NCBI RefSeq assembly: GCF_050947875.1
Contig: NW_027460291.1
Span: forward strand, 21,417,368-21,481,367
Direction: 5' to 3'
Source of the DNA: Dermacentor variabilis
Lineage: Eukaryota > Arthropoda > Arachnida > Ixodida > Ixodidae
DNA length: 64,000 nucleotides
The translations under genes were made by a program, and so were the position numbers. Below are positions 1 to 12,243 of the stretch, piece after piece. The first letter of the stretch is position 1. Every line of letters starts with the position of its first letter. Below the pieces are notes generated by a model. It was not told the DNA's origin. It worked only from the letters and a program-made list of their open reading frames with translations, and searched no databases.

Positions 1-2099
1 GTTGCATCGGTGGCCCGACACTTGATCGTAGCCACCATACTGTGCTGCGTATGCTAATACGTGCGACGTCTTTAGTGCAAATTCTCATGCCGCTAGAGTG
101 TCATAATCGAAGTTTCTCTTCCGTGGTGCAAGAATGAGGTTGCCTTGCATCTAGTGGATTTCACACATTGTTCAAGAATGAAAATGTCATGCTTTGAAAT
201 GTATGGTATTATCTCAAAATTTTTGTTTTTCTTGTTCAAAGAAATTCAAAATTTCGAGATACTTAAACACATTTTATTCAAGTCAAACAAGGTCGGCCGG
301 AGTTAAGTAACTTCCAAGGAAACGTTTTTCTGCATATGGGTTTGCTGCTACACTACATAGATGTATAATAAGAAATTTCGTAATCTTTTGAAGTATCTTA
401 AGATACAAAAAGAAAGCATCGTATCGGATGCAATAATTGCGGTACTATCTTGTATGTGTATCTCAAATACTTGCTGCCCGAGTATCTTGTATCATATTAT
501 GATACATTTGTAGAGTATCTTTGCCCACTCCTGGGTGGTGTTACCCGTGCAACATGAACTATGCCCGATGCAGATGTGCTTATAGAATCACTTTTTATAG
601 AAAACAATGGTAACGTTGAGTATTCACGCACGACAGAACTTCTTACGCAGTGTTTTTCATAATAGCTTAACAGAAGGCTAATAAGTCGTAATAGTATTAG
701 TCTTAGACACTCCCAGATGACATTAGTATATACAATAAGGGGTTCTGTCATTTTAACGATGATTAACGTGGGTACTTTCACGTACTTCATGTTACAATCC
801 CAGTCAGCCGACTCACATGTAGAGCATTAGTAATCACACCTACTATGGCCACGGCTACGTCCCAAGAAGCAGCTGACTACCTTTTGTCATTGCTAAAGAC
901 TCGGCAGGCGTAATGCAGGCCAAAATTTGCATAAGAATGCGCATTATGAACTTAGCATGGAATCTTCGGCGATAATAGAACATATGTAGTAGGCGCGAGT
1001 TTGTCCACAATGGGACGGTTGGATTGATTTCCTCTATTAATTCATCAACAGTGCCACTGAACAAAAACGATGCTGAGCTTCTATTACTAGATTTCCATCG
1101 TGAAGTCGCCTGATCTAGCATAGGTTCTACCATTCTGGCTTTCCATTATTCCATCATCAAGAGCTCGGCGCTTGTCATCACGTATAAGCCAAAAAGCAAC
1201 TCGCCTTCAGGAAGCACAGGCAGCGTGAAAAGCTTACGGAGCGCGGAATCAAAATAAATACCTACATTTCTGCACTCTAGGCACGCTGCGTGGTATTCCA
1301 ATTTACAGCATGTACTGGTCTAGAGTAAATAACGGTTCTTCATATTTTTACTGGCTGTGGGCATAGCTGCGTTGAAAACAAACTTATTTGCTGAGCCTCG
1401 TCCACGTAAGCTTTTGACGACGACTGTGCCATTGAGCACCTGTATTTTCTTTATTCTGCGCACAACTTTTATTGCGAGAGCAATTACCTGGATATTCCAG
1501 GCGCATTTCTGCCGTTGGCCTCGGCATCGCCGTGAGGTTCCGTATGAAGTCCAACGACGGTGAAATCGCTTCCATGAGCCGTATACTTTAGTCGAGGGTG
1601 AGTCGGCGCTCGCGGCTCAACCTCGCGCACGCAAGGGAGGAAGCGGGCAGGAAGCGCGCCGCCTTCTGTCGCACGCAAGGCTTCGGGGGCAGGGAGGGGT
1701 TGTACTCCGGGCGGTTGCGCGCCCCCAGCGGGGTCGGTGTACCTTGAAAGCCATCTGCGACGGGTACGCAATCGGCGCTGCGCTATGTTGTCGCGCCGTA
1801 GTTCGCGTCGATGCGAGCGGAAACACGAAGGCCAATTCGCTCGCTCCTGCTGCCGCGTTTCCTCATTGCAGAGTTTTCACAGCGAGTTCCCGCGGTCATC
1901 GAGTGAGATGTGTTCATGTTTGCTTGTGCGCGCGTGACATCATGCTTGTTAATCTAGTTAGTATGCCTTCATTTACAAGTTTATAGGGCCAATAAAGCTA
2001 CTATCCTTATTTCAAATAGCTGTCCACTTATTTACTATCGCAACCTATGCTTCGCCTTACGGACGAAACTGCGACTTCTTTAAATGAATAGCCTTCCGG
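1..2099. other. Unassigned intergenic DNA, 5' edge of window
   Basis: I recognise no protein domain here. Positions 1-1560 are AT-rich with short random open frames. About 1600-1870 is markedly GC-rich, and an AATAAA signal sits at 1991-1996, so 1500-2000 could be the 3' part of a transcribed repeat, but I cannot name it. Confidence 0.4.
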
Positions 2100-2108
2100 C
2101 CAACGTTA

Positions 2109-2349
2109 AAACTAAAATGTAAATTATGTGGTTTTACGTGCCGAAACCACTTTCTGATTATGAGGCATGTTGTAGTGGAGCACTCCGGCAATTTCGACCA
2201 CTTAGGGTTCGCTAACGTGCACCGAAATCTAAGTACACGGGTGTTTTAGCCCCCACAGAAGTGCGGCCGCCGTGGCCGGGATTCGATACTGTGACTTCGT
2301 GCTCAGCAGCCCAACATCATAGCCACTGAGTAACCACGGCGTGTTCTGT
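2109..2349 (-). repeat. Ruka-like tRNA-derived SINE (copy 1)
   Basis: Read on the minus strand, this starts with a tRNA-like head (A-box-like GCTCAGTGGCTATG region, B-box-like GATCGAATCC region), followed by a conserved body ending near the shared TTTTGGCACGTAAAAC sequence. The same sequence recurs at 20108-20342 and 57742-57976. The 9-bp target-site duplication CCAACGTTA flanks it at 2100-2108 and 2350-2358. The family name is from memory of tick SINEs. The head of this copy has been tandemly duplicated (separate entry). Confidence 0.85.
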
Positions 2350-2456
2350 CCAACGTTAGGCGTGGCTAATTCGATACTGTGACCTCGTGCTCAGCAGCCC
2401 AACATCATAGCCACTAAGTAACCACGGCGTGTTCTGTCCAACGTTAGGCGTGGCTA
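2281..2456. repeat. 88-bp tandem duplication of SINE head plus flank
   Basis: Two units of 88 bp (2281-2368 and 2369-2456) differ at only about two positions. Each contains the SINE tRNA-like head, the right copy of the target duplication and about 20 bp of host flank, so the duplication happened after SINE insertion. Confidence 0.85.
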
Positions 2457-2458
2457 AT

Positions 2459-4854
2459 TTTCAGGACAGCCATCGCAAACATGGTATATTAAGTATAACA
2501 AGTAAACTCTCATGTTTTATATCATTATTAGCCCATATTAGGCATAATATATATGTAAACAAATGAAAGATAATAAAATTGCCGATTAGTGCTACTCAAG
2601 TATTAAGACTACTTCAAATATTTGCCAGCTCATTTTGTGTACCTCCCTAAGCTTTTTGGGAAACTGAAAGGCCGAAATTGAAGATCGAAATTGGCATGTC
2701 CATCGGCACCACGGCAGAAGAGGAAATGTTTGGCTTAGTAGGACCATTTGAAAAACTCAGCTGCCATTGTGCTACTCACGCACAACGAACAGCACTTTTA
2801 TATTTCATTTACAGGCAGTGGATGAAATTATAAATGGTGCTAAGTGGGGGCTCGCGTGATCACGACCAAACCTCCGTGACGATATCAGTAGCAAACAATT
2901 CCAATAAGAGAACACTTCTAGCAAACCCTCAGTGTCCTTTCTCATCTTTCTTCAATTGTGCAACCTAGTTAAATTTAGGGGAGAAGAATATTCTCACAGA
3001 ATTACAGAAGGATTGCACCAGTAATTAAGATGAAGCTTTAGCTAGGGCCCAACTCCGACGCGGCCTATTCAAATACACATGAAACTCAAAAACGTTTTCC
3101 TAAGATAACCCCTGGACCGAGTTTAATGGAATGTGTTGCGTTTGAGAGAGACAGTTAAATTCCAGTGACTGCTGGAAGCGAAATTTCTATTTAAGGCCTG
3201 ATGTTTCTTAAAAACATTTTCAAATATTCGAGAGTTAGAAAAAAATAGGAACACGAAGTTCGCAAATTAATAGCTCTGAACCACGAACAGATATCGCGGT
3301 TCTGTAAACGGCATCCATAAAATGATTCAACGCGGACAAATTCAATATGTCAATTTGTATTTTATGTGAATTTGTTACGTTGTGTACAAGGCTTCTGCAA
3401 CAGCTGCATTTCCATAATACTAATTTTTGTTTAGATTCATGTGCAACGTATCAATTTCGTCCGCTTTAGATGTACTATTAGATGCAATCAACAGAATTGT
3501 GATATCAGTTATATTGCTGTTGTAAACTTGATTGTTTCTTTCTTTTTAATTTTGCGATTTTTGTCAATTTCTGATAAAAAAACAACGACCTAAATCAAAA
3601 ATTCGAAACAAACAGTCACTAGATTTTAGATTTTTTTCTTAATGCAAGAAACCTCGTCTAAATTCGTGCAGTGGTTGCGAGAAACACGAATTCTCCTTTT
3701 ACATGTATTTCCATAGGAGCTCCCGAGCTAAAGCTTCCTTTAAGTCACGGTACAGTGACCTTACTCAGCATTAGAGTGAGTCAACAGCTGAACAGCAGAG
3801 TGCTATAGCACCTGTGGTATTTGTAGCAGATGACAACATCTTCTAGCAAAACTTGGTGGGCAACCTCAAATAGGGTTTGCTGTAGGAATCGTTCTGTCTT
3901 TGTAAACAACAAGCTACATTAACACATCCCTGTGTCTTTTCGCATAATTTCTAATACTTCTCTGTGCCTGTGGTGCTAAAAAGATATGAAGACCTTCAGT
4001 ATTTCTGAAATTATGTGAAGGCATATGGAATGGTTCAAAAAATAAGGCGCGTGCGCTGCACATTGAGAATCTAATTTTAAGCTTTCGAGGTACCGGTTTG
4101 TACAAAGCAAGCAAACTTGTACAGCCTTTGTTTACGCCAAGATAAGGCACGCAAAAACCCTGTTTTTATAAAATGTAACTGTACTCCGTCAAATAGCTTC
4201 AACTAAATTCATTTCTACGGCTACCACGGCTGCGGCTGCTGGCAAGTTTTCTACTGTTGTGTCTTTTATTTGCGCAAACTGGACGTAAATTTTTTTCTGG
4301 TACGTTTCAAACATCACAAAGGTCGCACAAACACGCTTTTACCATGAGGTAGCTGCTGAGCCGAACATAATTCTTTTTAAGATCTGCGTTAATCTTTGCT
4401 TCAAGGAAGAAATAAACTTTTAAAACGCGTTATGTGGATTTATTGTCAAAATGCGTTATACATAAAGTGAAAAGAAATTTAAAAGCACTTTCGCATGTTC
4501 ACGAAACAAGCCAGCTATCTTTTTCAGTAAATGTTGCTGAAGGTAGACAGAAGCAAAGCAAAACAAAAACCACGACTGAATGACCTTCATATTGTAATAT
4601 GCCATGTGGCGGGAAACTGCCGTGAAAGGCCTGGGCAAATGATAAAAAAAGGCAAGGCGCAGCCGTCTTCAAACTTGCTAACTAGCGCTCGCGGCATCAG
4701 TGTTCCTGATCTGTCGCCGTTCAGAGCGCTCGGCTTTCGCTTCCACGCGCTGCTGCGTGCAACAACCAGGTTTATGCCGAGTGTTTCAGCGAAGATTTTC
4801 ATTTTTTTATTAGTTACCTATGGCAGATAGTGCAAATCTGCTCCATGAGCAAAG
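2459..4854. other. Unassigned AT-rich DNA
   Basis: No recognisable coding, RNA or repeat structure was seen on either strand. Short open frames such as the one on the minus strand at 3914-4150 show no domain features. Confidence 0.4.
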
Positions 4855-6130
4855 GAGAAAGTTGATATCCACAACGGATTAAGGCAGCGGTGCACTTTAT
4901 CCCCAATGCTGTTTAGATGTACATGAGGATGCAAAGGGCACTAGAGGAATGTAACATCGGGTTTAATATATCATACAAACAGTCAGGCACATTAGTAGAG
5001 CAGCAGCTTCCAGGTTTGTTTTATGCAGACGACACTGTGTTGCTAGCTAACACGCTAAGGTATATGCAACGTGTGGATAATATCTGTGGACAGGAATGCG
5101 ATAATTTGTCTGAAATTTAGCGTTAACAGTCATCTGTTATGGTATTCAATGAAAGCAGTGAACAGTATAAATTGAGGTCCACGAAATACCTAGGGTAAAA
5201 GCATATAGTTACTTTGGTATATAGATGAAGGAAGGCAATAGATATATGGAAACACAGGAAAAAGTAATGGCAGTAAAGGGGAAGAGAAATGCAGCCATAA
5301 TGAAACACAGAGCGCTATGGGGATACAATAGGTACGAGGTGCTCCGGGGCATGTGGAAAGGTGCAATGGTTCCGGGACTTACTTTTGGAAGTGCGGTTGT
5401 TTGTTTTAAATGAGCGGTACACTCAGGACTCGATGGGAGCCAAAGGTCAGTGGGTCGCCTCGCATTGGGCACTCACGGGAAGACTACTAATGAAGCTGCG
5501 CAGGGTGATATGGGCTGGACAGTCTTTGAAGTGACAGAAGCTCACAGTAAAATTGGTCATGAAGAGCAACTGAGGAAACTGGAAGTAAATGGGCTGGCAG
5601 AGTTTTCAGCTATTTGCACAAGAAAAACATTAATTCACAGTGGAGGAAAAGAACTAGGAAGCTTACCAGCAAATATGGGGCCTGTATGGTGAGAACCACA
5701 GCAACAACACAGCAACAAAGGACGTCAAGCAGAAAGTCAGAGAGGCTGAGACAATCTCATGGGTGGCGGCAACCGAAAATAAATCTGCCATGAATAACTA
5801 CTAAGAGGAAAAACTAAATTAGGAATGAAATAATTGGTTATAACTCAAAGAGAGCGCTCATTACTTTTCGAAGCGAGATCAGATTGTCTTAGAAGACGCA
5901 CGTACAAAGCCAGATACAAAGAAGAAGAAGCCTGTGCTTGCTGCGGTAATGCCAGGGAAACGATGAAACATGTTTTATTAGAATGTGAAGATATCTCCCT
6001 AGCTGTCGATATAGGCACCTCTGGCCTCCTTGAAGCCCTTGTGTTCAGCAAGAGCCGAGGAAAATTAACTTGGCCGCAATAGAGGTTACCAAGAGGTTAT
6101 TGGAGGACTGTTGGAAGAAAAGTAGAGAAA
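4855..6130 (+). pseudogene. Decayed LINE: reverse transcriptase and C-terminal Cys/His segment
   Basis: Fragments in several frames follow the order of a non-LTR retrotransposon. The reverse transcriptase core with YADD lies at about 5022-5033 (context LPGLFYADDTVLLA). Next come blocks typical of the thumb and C-terminal region (about 5225-5690, for example KGKRNAAIMKHRALWGYN). A putative zinc-binding segment with CACCGN and ETMKHVLLEC lies at about 5932-5990. Frameshifts and stops separate them and the 5' half (endonuclease) is missing. I recognise the family as one common in ticks but cannot assign a clade with confidence. It is a dead copy. Confidence 0.7.
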
Positions 6131-6224
6131 CGAAAAAAAAAACGGAGGCATACAAAAATGAAACTCCCACTAAGTTTTCAGAAAGTTTGGTTATGGGAAT
6201 TCTTCTAGTTTCTTTTTTAACATA

Positions 6225-6310
6225 CGTAGGATATTAGGCAACATAAATACAAGACCTAGGTGGCTCAACCCACCGCCCCGTTCCAATGGGGACGCTTATA
6301 GCATCCATCC
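6225..6310 (-). repeat. Possible LINE 3'-end fragment
   Basis: The minus-strand sequence has a GATGGATGCTATAAGCGTCC core followed by a GGGGCGGTGGGTTG stretch, which I associate with the 3' region of tick LINE families. This is recognition from memory; no coding part is attached. Confidence 0.3.
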
Positions 6311-7420
6311 ATTTGAATTCTAAGCCTCGATAAGCAAGCATTCGGTGAAACATGTTTCTTTTGTGCCACTGTGGAGCGCGTAAGTGTATTTCACATGACT
6401 GTGAGAATGGCGTTAAGAAGTTAGGCACATTCAATTTTCGAAATCATTCGGCGATTACAGCGTCCGTAGACCTAACGAGACGCGTCCGCATTTAACTTAC
6501 GCTAAACTTCCGAACTAAATATGGAGAACAAATGCTCCAACACAGCATACCTGTACTTCTAAATTTTCTTCATGAACGAGAGATCGATGTCACAACTGTT
6601 AGGAAAAACACACTGCGCTTCATTTTTATGACGGATTCATGATATCATCTGTTCTGCGTGGATGTTTGTCTGAAAACTAATGTGCATTTCATTATGGTCA
6701 TTTCATTTCATGCATACAACCCTGCAATTATCTGTATTTTTGTATTTTCTTTCTTTTTTTCCTAGAGAGAATATGTGAAATAGTAGTCGGTGCCTGAAAT
6801 TTTGATATTGAAATGTATGCTGTTTTGTTTTTAACGCTTCTTGTGCTCATATTATGTTTGAAATGTTAGTCACTGGTTTATCCTACTATATGCCTTGTAA
6901 ACGGTGTCCGAACCTCTGTCAAGTGAATTCACTTTCACTTTTTAGTTCGGACTTTCCCCCATTCAATACAGAAATAAATTCAATTCAAATGAATTCAATG
7001 ACAGGGTGGTTGCTAAGGAATTGTCTTGGCTTAGATACGTTTTGGATGACGCACTGGATGGCGCCATGTCTTCTGACGTCCCCCTTACGTTTTTTGTTCC
7101 TGTACGCTAAACTAAAAGTCTTAAAAGAACACGCACCATAAATGTCCCGCAATGGAGCTTCTGTTTCACGTACGTAAAGCTACAAACGCTATTATGAACC
7201 TGTGTAATAATCCCTCACTGAACCGCGCTCTACACAGTCTCTAATTAATACCAGCCACTCTTCGAAGCTAGTGCAGGCAGTGCCGCAAATTAAGGTCACC
7301 AACTCTCGTGCTATCTTTTTTCCAGGCTTTTAATTTACTTGCAAATAGTTTGAAATGCGTAAGCTTTTCTATGCTTACCCAACGAGGGAAAGCGTCCATC
7401 CATCCATCACGTACGATTAT
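6311..7420. other. Unassigned AT-rich DNA
   Basis: Nothing recognisable was seen. Open frames here are short and carry no motifs. Confidence 0.35.
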
Positions 7421-7670
7421 CGCTTTCAAGATGGAGCCCGCAGCAGCGAGCGACTTTGCCTTCATTCTGCCTCTCCCTTCGAAACGAACGAATCGGCGAC
7501 AATACAGCGCTCACAAAGCAATCAGTACACGCCACATCCTGCCGTTTCGCAGATCGCTTTCAAGATATGGGCCCGCGCGTATCTCTTCAACGGGAAGCCG
7601 CAAAAACACAGCGCGCGGAGCTATCAGCAGTCTGTCCTAATCCCAGATCGCTTTCAAGATACGGTCCGAG
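7420..7670 (+). repeat. Three dispersed copies of a CGCTTTCAAGAT motif
   Basis: The 12-mer CGCTTTCAAGAT recurs at about 7422, 7556 and 7649, each time followed by a G/C-rich GGxCCGC-like stretch. A related sequence lies inverted near 1746. This could be a decayed tandem repeat. No protein domain is visible in the overlapping open frames. Confidence 0.4.
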
Positions 7671-10190
7671 CGGCCGTGCCATGCGCAGCTGCCGCAGGAG
7701 CGCGCGTCATCACGGTTCATAATGTTTCTACGTAGTCGGATAATGTACTAAGGAGTGATACCGGCTTATCAGTGCACCTGGCGCCACCATCTGCAGTACT
7801 TCGCGTACGTTTTCAATGCATCTTGCGCCGACGTCCGTACCAGTTCGCGTAGCCGCTGCGCCATAGCATGTACTGTCCGGATCAAGTTTCATAGCATTGA
7901 TAATGACACTGAGCTGCGTGGCGATGAGAAAGTGTCAAATGCTTACGCATACTGAGACAACTCCCGGAGGAGTTCCTGCACAATAATTTTTATCGAAAAT
8001 ATGTTTTCCCTTGAAGTTCTGGCTCATTTATTGCCGTTGTGACATTTCATTACAAGCTGCCCCTATAGACCATCACTGGTACCTTAAACGAGACGTTCTT
8101 CCTTCTCTTGTTCTCAAAATGTTTCGTTTATTACTGCACAGAAAAAGTGTACGTTCCCGCTGTTATCAATGTTTATTTTCCAAATATATACAGTTTTTCC
8201 TGTCTCTCTTGGGAAAAATCACTATATTGTTGTTACGGGACCCTTGTTCGACGTGTTGTCATTCTATAAGTAGGAGTCAAGGAAGCGTCCAGCTCATGGT
8301 AACTGTTACCATGCAGGCCCTCATCCTAGTGCTGAAAACAGACCTACTTTCCCTCTCTACCGATTCACCGTGTATATGTGATCTGGGGCGCGAATTGATC
8401 ATAGTTGTTGTGAGTAGCTGACCTAAATTGAGGCATCCATTGCCCTGAGATCAACGAAAACCAGCCCTTTGCCTTCGAGTTTTAGGAAACCAGGACCTGA
8501 CATCACCAGAGGTTAACGCCCCCCTACACCTCAATACCTGTTACAGCAAGACGCGGAAGTTATGCCAACTTACGCCGCTAAATCAGGACTCCTAGGCGTT
8601 AGAAAGGCTGGTGTGCGTATCAGCAAAAGGGGAAAATGGGCCCGGTAGACGAACCTTGCATGGTAGCCAGCCATTGAGTTGTGTCGGATCCCTTTTCTTC
8701 AGCCACAAATGGCGATGATGATGAAGCGCTTTGTACAATGGCACAAACCCGCTGTGGGAGATGGGCTGCAAACCGGCTGTTATCATAAATGAACAAAAGT
8801 TAATTTATGATAACTAGTATAATGTATAATAATGCTCCATTTTCTACAGAAAGGAAGAATGAAAAATAATTTAAGATTAGGTTAGCACCTCCAGTAAATG
8901 GTAGTGTTGAGTTTAAACATAACTGTATTTAGGAGGGGGTTAATATGCGCAATTTCGAATACGAATCGAATATTACACACTAGCTATTCCTATTCTAAAG
9001 AATAACTACTCGATATTTTTGAATGTTGGAAGCTAACCAAATATTTCGCCACAGCCCACTGTTAAAGTGTACTCACTATTCTCTGTCTGCTATGCAAGGC
9101 ATGACCAATTATCGGAACTGAAACAATGACAAAACTTTTCGAAGAGATGATGAAATTAAATGTATGATGAAAGTTTTGGTTTCGGTTTCGTCGCAGAAGT
9201 CTAGAATACAACCTGTCGCATTTTGTTCTAGTCGTTTCATGTATTTGGAAGTTCTTACGGGGACGGGGTTTCGGTGACCTTCGACGGCGTCTGTTTGGAG
9301 CTCGAACCAGGTTCACCATCGGAGAGGGCAGGGAATGTGAGGTGATGTAAAAACAAATAAGAGAAGTTCAGTACATCATTAGAAGTTAGCGGTACGCTCT
9401 AAGGAAAGCAGCAAAACGTTAAGCGAGTGTGGACCTGCACGCAAGAGCAGAGGTGTCTCTCCACGTGGCGGGTCGCTGACCTTAAACCCTCTACCATGCG
9501 GTGAACCTCATTTCCTCTTGCTCCCTGGCAGAGGGCGTTGTCAGGACACGGTGCGTCAACCCGCACAAAGGAACATGGAGGTAAACCACTCCTTAGCGTG
9601 GAGAGGTTGAACGTAGGACAGAGGAGAGTAGGATTTGCACACTCCACGCATAATCCAGTCGTACGCACACGACGGACAAGTCTTTTCATCTAGACGAGCG
9701 TGACGATTACAAACGTCGTGTCTCGGGCTGCGAATCTATTCCATTCATTGCCACACAAAGTGAACCGTGACAAACTTCCCCGCCACCGAAGAAGATCCCG
9801 AGGGGCAGGGGACGACGTCCGCTGGACAGGGGGATTACGCAGGTGGGTGCTGGTAGTCGTCGTCGGTTGTAGCAGAGCTCTCTTGAGCACGAAACACTGT
9901 GGGCATTTTCCCCCTTTGCTCAACATCTCCGTCCGAGTCTAGATGCCTCAGAAGGGCCTGCAACACTTTCCCGTTCATGGCACGCGTCAGCAGAACTTCG
10001 CGAAGACTCAGTCTCTCAGTCAACAAGCATGAGACAAATTCTTTCTGAGCTCCACCAGGCTTATTTTGCACTCAAAAATGACAGTTTTAGAGAACTTACA
10101 GCCACACTAAATACACGCATAAGTTTATTGTACGCTTCACAAGACATGACTCAAGACAAATGCGTAAACCAATATAATAACCTTCCCATC
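7671..10190. other. Unassigned DNA next to a Gypsy remnant
   Basis: Positions 7671-9350 show no recognisable coding. A segment at 8600-8790 (GATGATGATGAAGCGC core) resembles tick LINE-associated 3' sequence, but weakly. The minus strand at about 9400-10190 lies immediately downstream of the decayed Gypsy pol and may be its 3' part or LTR. I could not identify integrase motifs or matching terminal repeats. Confidence 0.3.
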
Positions 10191-10199
10191 TCTAGGTCA

Positions 10200-12243
10200 G
10201 GAAAAAAAACAAGTTTCATGAAACGTTTGAGGCTGTTTTTCGATCTAGGGGCTTCGACTCAAGCCATCGGCATTGCCATTGAGACGCCCTTTTATAGCGT
10301 ATTTCAAAAAAATATTGCTGCAAAGCGAGACTGCAGCTCAGTCTACGGCCATTTTTTCAATACGTCTGCAACCATTTGGGAGAAAAATGATCCGTTTCGA
10401 TGACGAACCTCGAGTCCGCAAGATAGCAAAACAATTTTTGAACAGGCCATACGAGACATGCCTAATTTTTCTCAGTAGCGCCATACGCCTGTTCTCGACT
10501 AGTGAGTTTCCGAGTTGCGTAAAGGACGGGGTGCTCCTCCTCACTCTCTCCCTTTTGGCATTGTTTGACGCCCATGCCTCGCTCGCTCGCATTGCATAAT
10601 CACCACCATCAACCTATTTTATGTCCACTGCAGGACAGAGACCTCTTCCTGCAATCTACAGTTGCCCCTGTCCTGCGTCATCTGATTCCAAGTTTGGGCC
10701 TGCGAAATTTCTCATTTCATCACCCCCCCCCCTAGTTTTCTGCCGTCCTCGACTGCGCTTCCCTTCTCTTGGCACCCATTCTGTGACTCTTATGGTCCAT
10801 CTGTTGTCTATCCTACGAATTGCATGGCCGGCCCAGCTCACTTTTTTTTCTCCTAATGTCAATTAGTATAGCGGCTATCCCCGTTTGATCCACATCGCTG
10901 TCTTCCTGTCTCGCATGGCATTGAACCACAGATGCCCTGGTGTAGTCCGGCGATCGTTGCCCGGACTGACTCATCAGCGCTCTCTTCAGGGCTTTGAAAG
11001 AGAATTCCGTTTTTTCATCCCAGAGGGACACTCTGTCGCTCAGTTTTTCGATGAGAAAAAGCTAGAGTGCCTGCTAGTTCAGAATAGCTAAGCGTGTACC
11101 GCTGACAGTGCCCGGCGAGCCATAAGAAAGGTCGGATATCGGTCCTTGTGTGAGGCTGCGGGAAATCTCGTAACGCAGCCACCGTTAGCTCAAAGGGACG
11201 GCGACAGCCCTATCTGAGTACGTGACCAAGATAGATAACTTCCGCTTGCGCCATTTGGCATGTTGGTGCCTTGGCGGTTAAGCCTGCTTCAATCAAGCGG
11301 GCCAACACTGCCCTCAGATGTTGCATACGCTCCCACTAGGATGTCGCATACATCGTGAAATGATCTAACTAAAGCAAGGCTAACTCTTCCTGCCCTCGCA
11401 ACACTTTGTCCGTAAGGCTTGAAAAACAGTACCGTGCACTTTTCAAACCAGAGCTCAAGACCTTAGGGCAGAACGTTCCCGACGGAGAATTGAAGGTGGC
11501 ATACCTGCTAGCCGGTTCTCTGAGGAGAACCTGGCGGTATTCTCGAACTAGATCCAGTGTAGAAATGAATCGGGTGCTACTAACCTCCTCGATGTTCTCT
11601 TTGGTGTTTGGTATGGGATAAATCTGACATCTTGTGATCGCGTTTAGCCTGCGATAATCTACGCAAGGACGCGGATCCTTGCCTGGTACCTCAACTAAGA
11701 TTAAAGGTGAGGGTTAATCGCTCTCGCTACGCTCGATTACACTTTGCGTCAAGATTTTTCACGTTGGCGCGCTGACACTCGGTAAGCCTTTGAACGTACC
11801 GGAAGCGAAGTAGTGATCCCGATGTCCTTTGTAAGAACTGACGTCCTTCCTGACCTATCTACGAATAAGTCCTGAAATTCTAGCACGATTTCCTGCAACT
11901 CTCGTATGACCAAGCTCCAGCTGGTGTTCAGAGACTACCTCCCTGATTAGTTGTTCCATAGCCTCTCCGTTAATGATTGACACGAGCCACAGAAGTTCTA
12001 CTGGAATCTCTTCGGTAAAGTTTACCCGTGCAAGACCTTTGTTTGGGTTGCTTTGGTTGTTCCCGCAGGCTGGGGTCCATGTTTTGCTCGGACTTCATGG
12101 CTGAACTGTTCGCCTCTAACATCTACTGTAGGCCTTCTGACGTAGGCGCTACAATCAAATCTGGCGACTGCTCTTCCACTAACTCAGCTGCTGTCACTAC
12201 CGGGACCTCTGCCTGTGCAGATCCAAACTCCTTTGTTTTCAAC
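10200..12243 (-). pseudogene. Decayed Gypsy-type pol (RT, RNase H), interrupted by an RTE fragment
   Basis: On the minus strand, broken frames give in order a pre-RT region (about 12100-11760) and an RT block with PRPCVDYRRLNAITR (about 11700-11630) and STLDLVREYRQV (about 11580). An RNase H entry near 11010-10925 (DEKTEFSFKALKRAL, SPDYTRASVVQCHA) follows. After a nested RTE insertion (10597-10910), RNase H resumes at about 10590-10250 (EEEHPVLYATRKLTSREQAY, FVIETDH). These are Ty3/Gypsy polymerase motifs. Multiple frameshifts and stops show it is dead. The upstream (gag) side ends abruptly where the satellite array begins at 12244. No LTRs were found. Confidence 0.75.
10597..10910 (-). mobile_element. 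5'-truncated RTE-type LINE 3' end inserted in Gypsy
   Basis: The minus-strand translation has the RTE C-terminal signature SWAGHAIRRIDNRWTIRVTE followed by an Arg/Gly-rich stretch, ending in an ATGGTGGTGATTA-type tail. A 10-bp near-duplicate, TCGCATTGCA at 10587-10596 and TCGCATGGCA at 10911-10920, brackets it, and Gypsy RNase H sequence continues on both sides. A poly-C run lies at 10721-10731. Confidence 0.8.

Noticed and set aside
9399..10071. Overlapping minus-strand ORFs as a host gene
   Set aside because: No domain was recognised and they lie downstream of a decayed Gypsy pol in the same orientation, so they are more likely element sequence.
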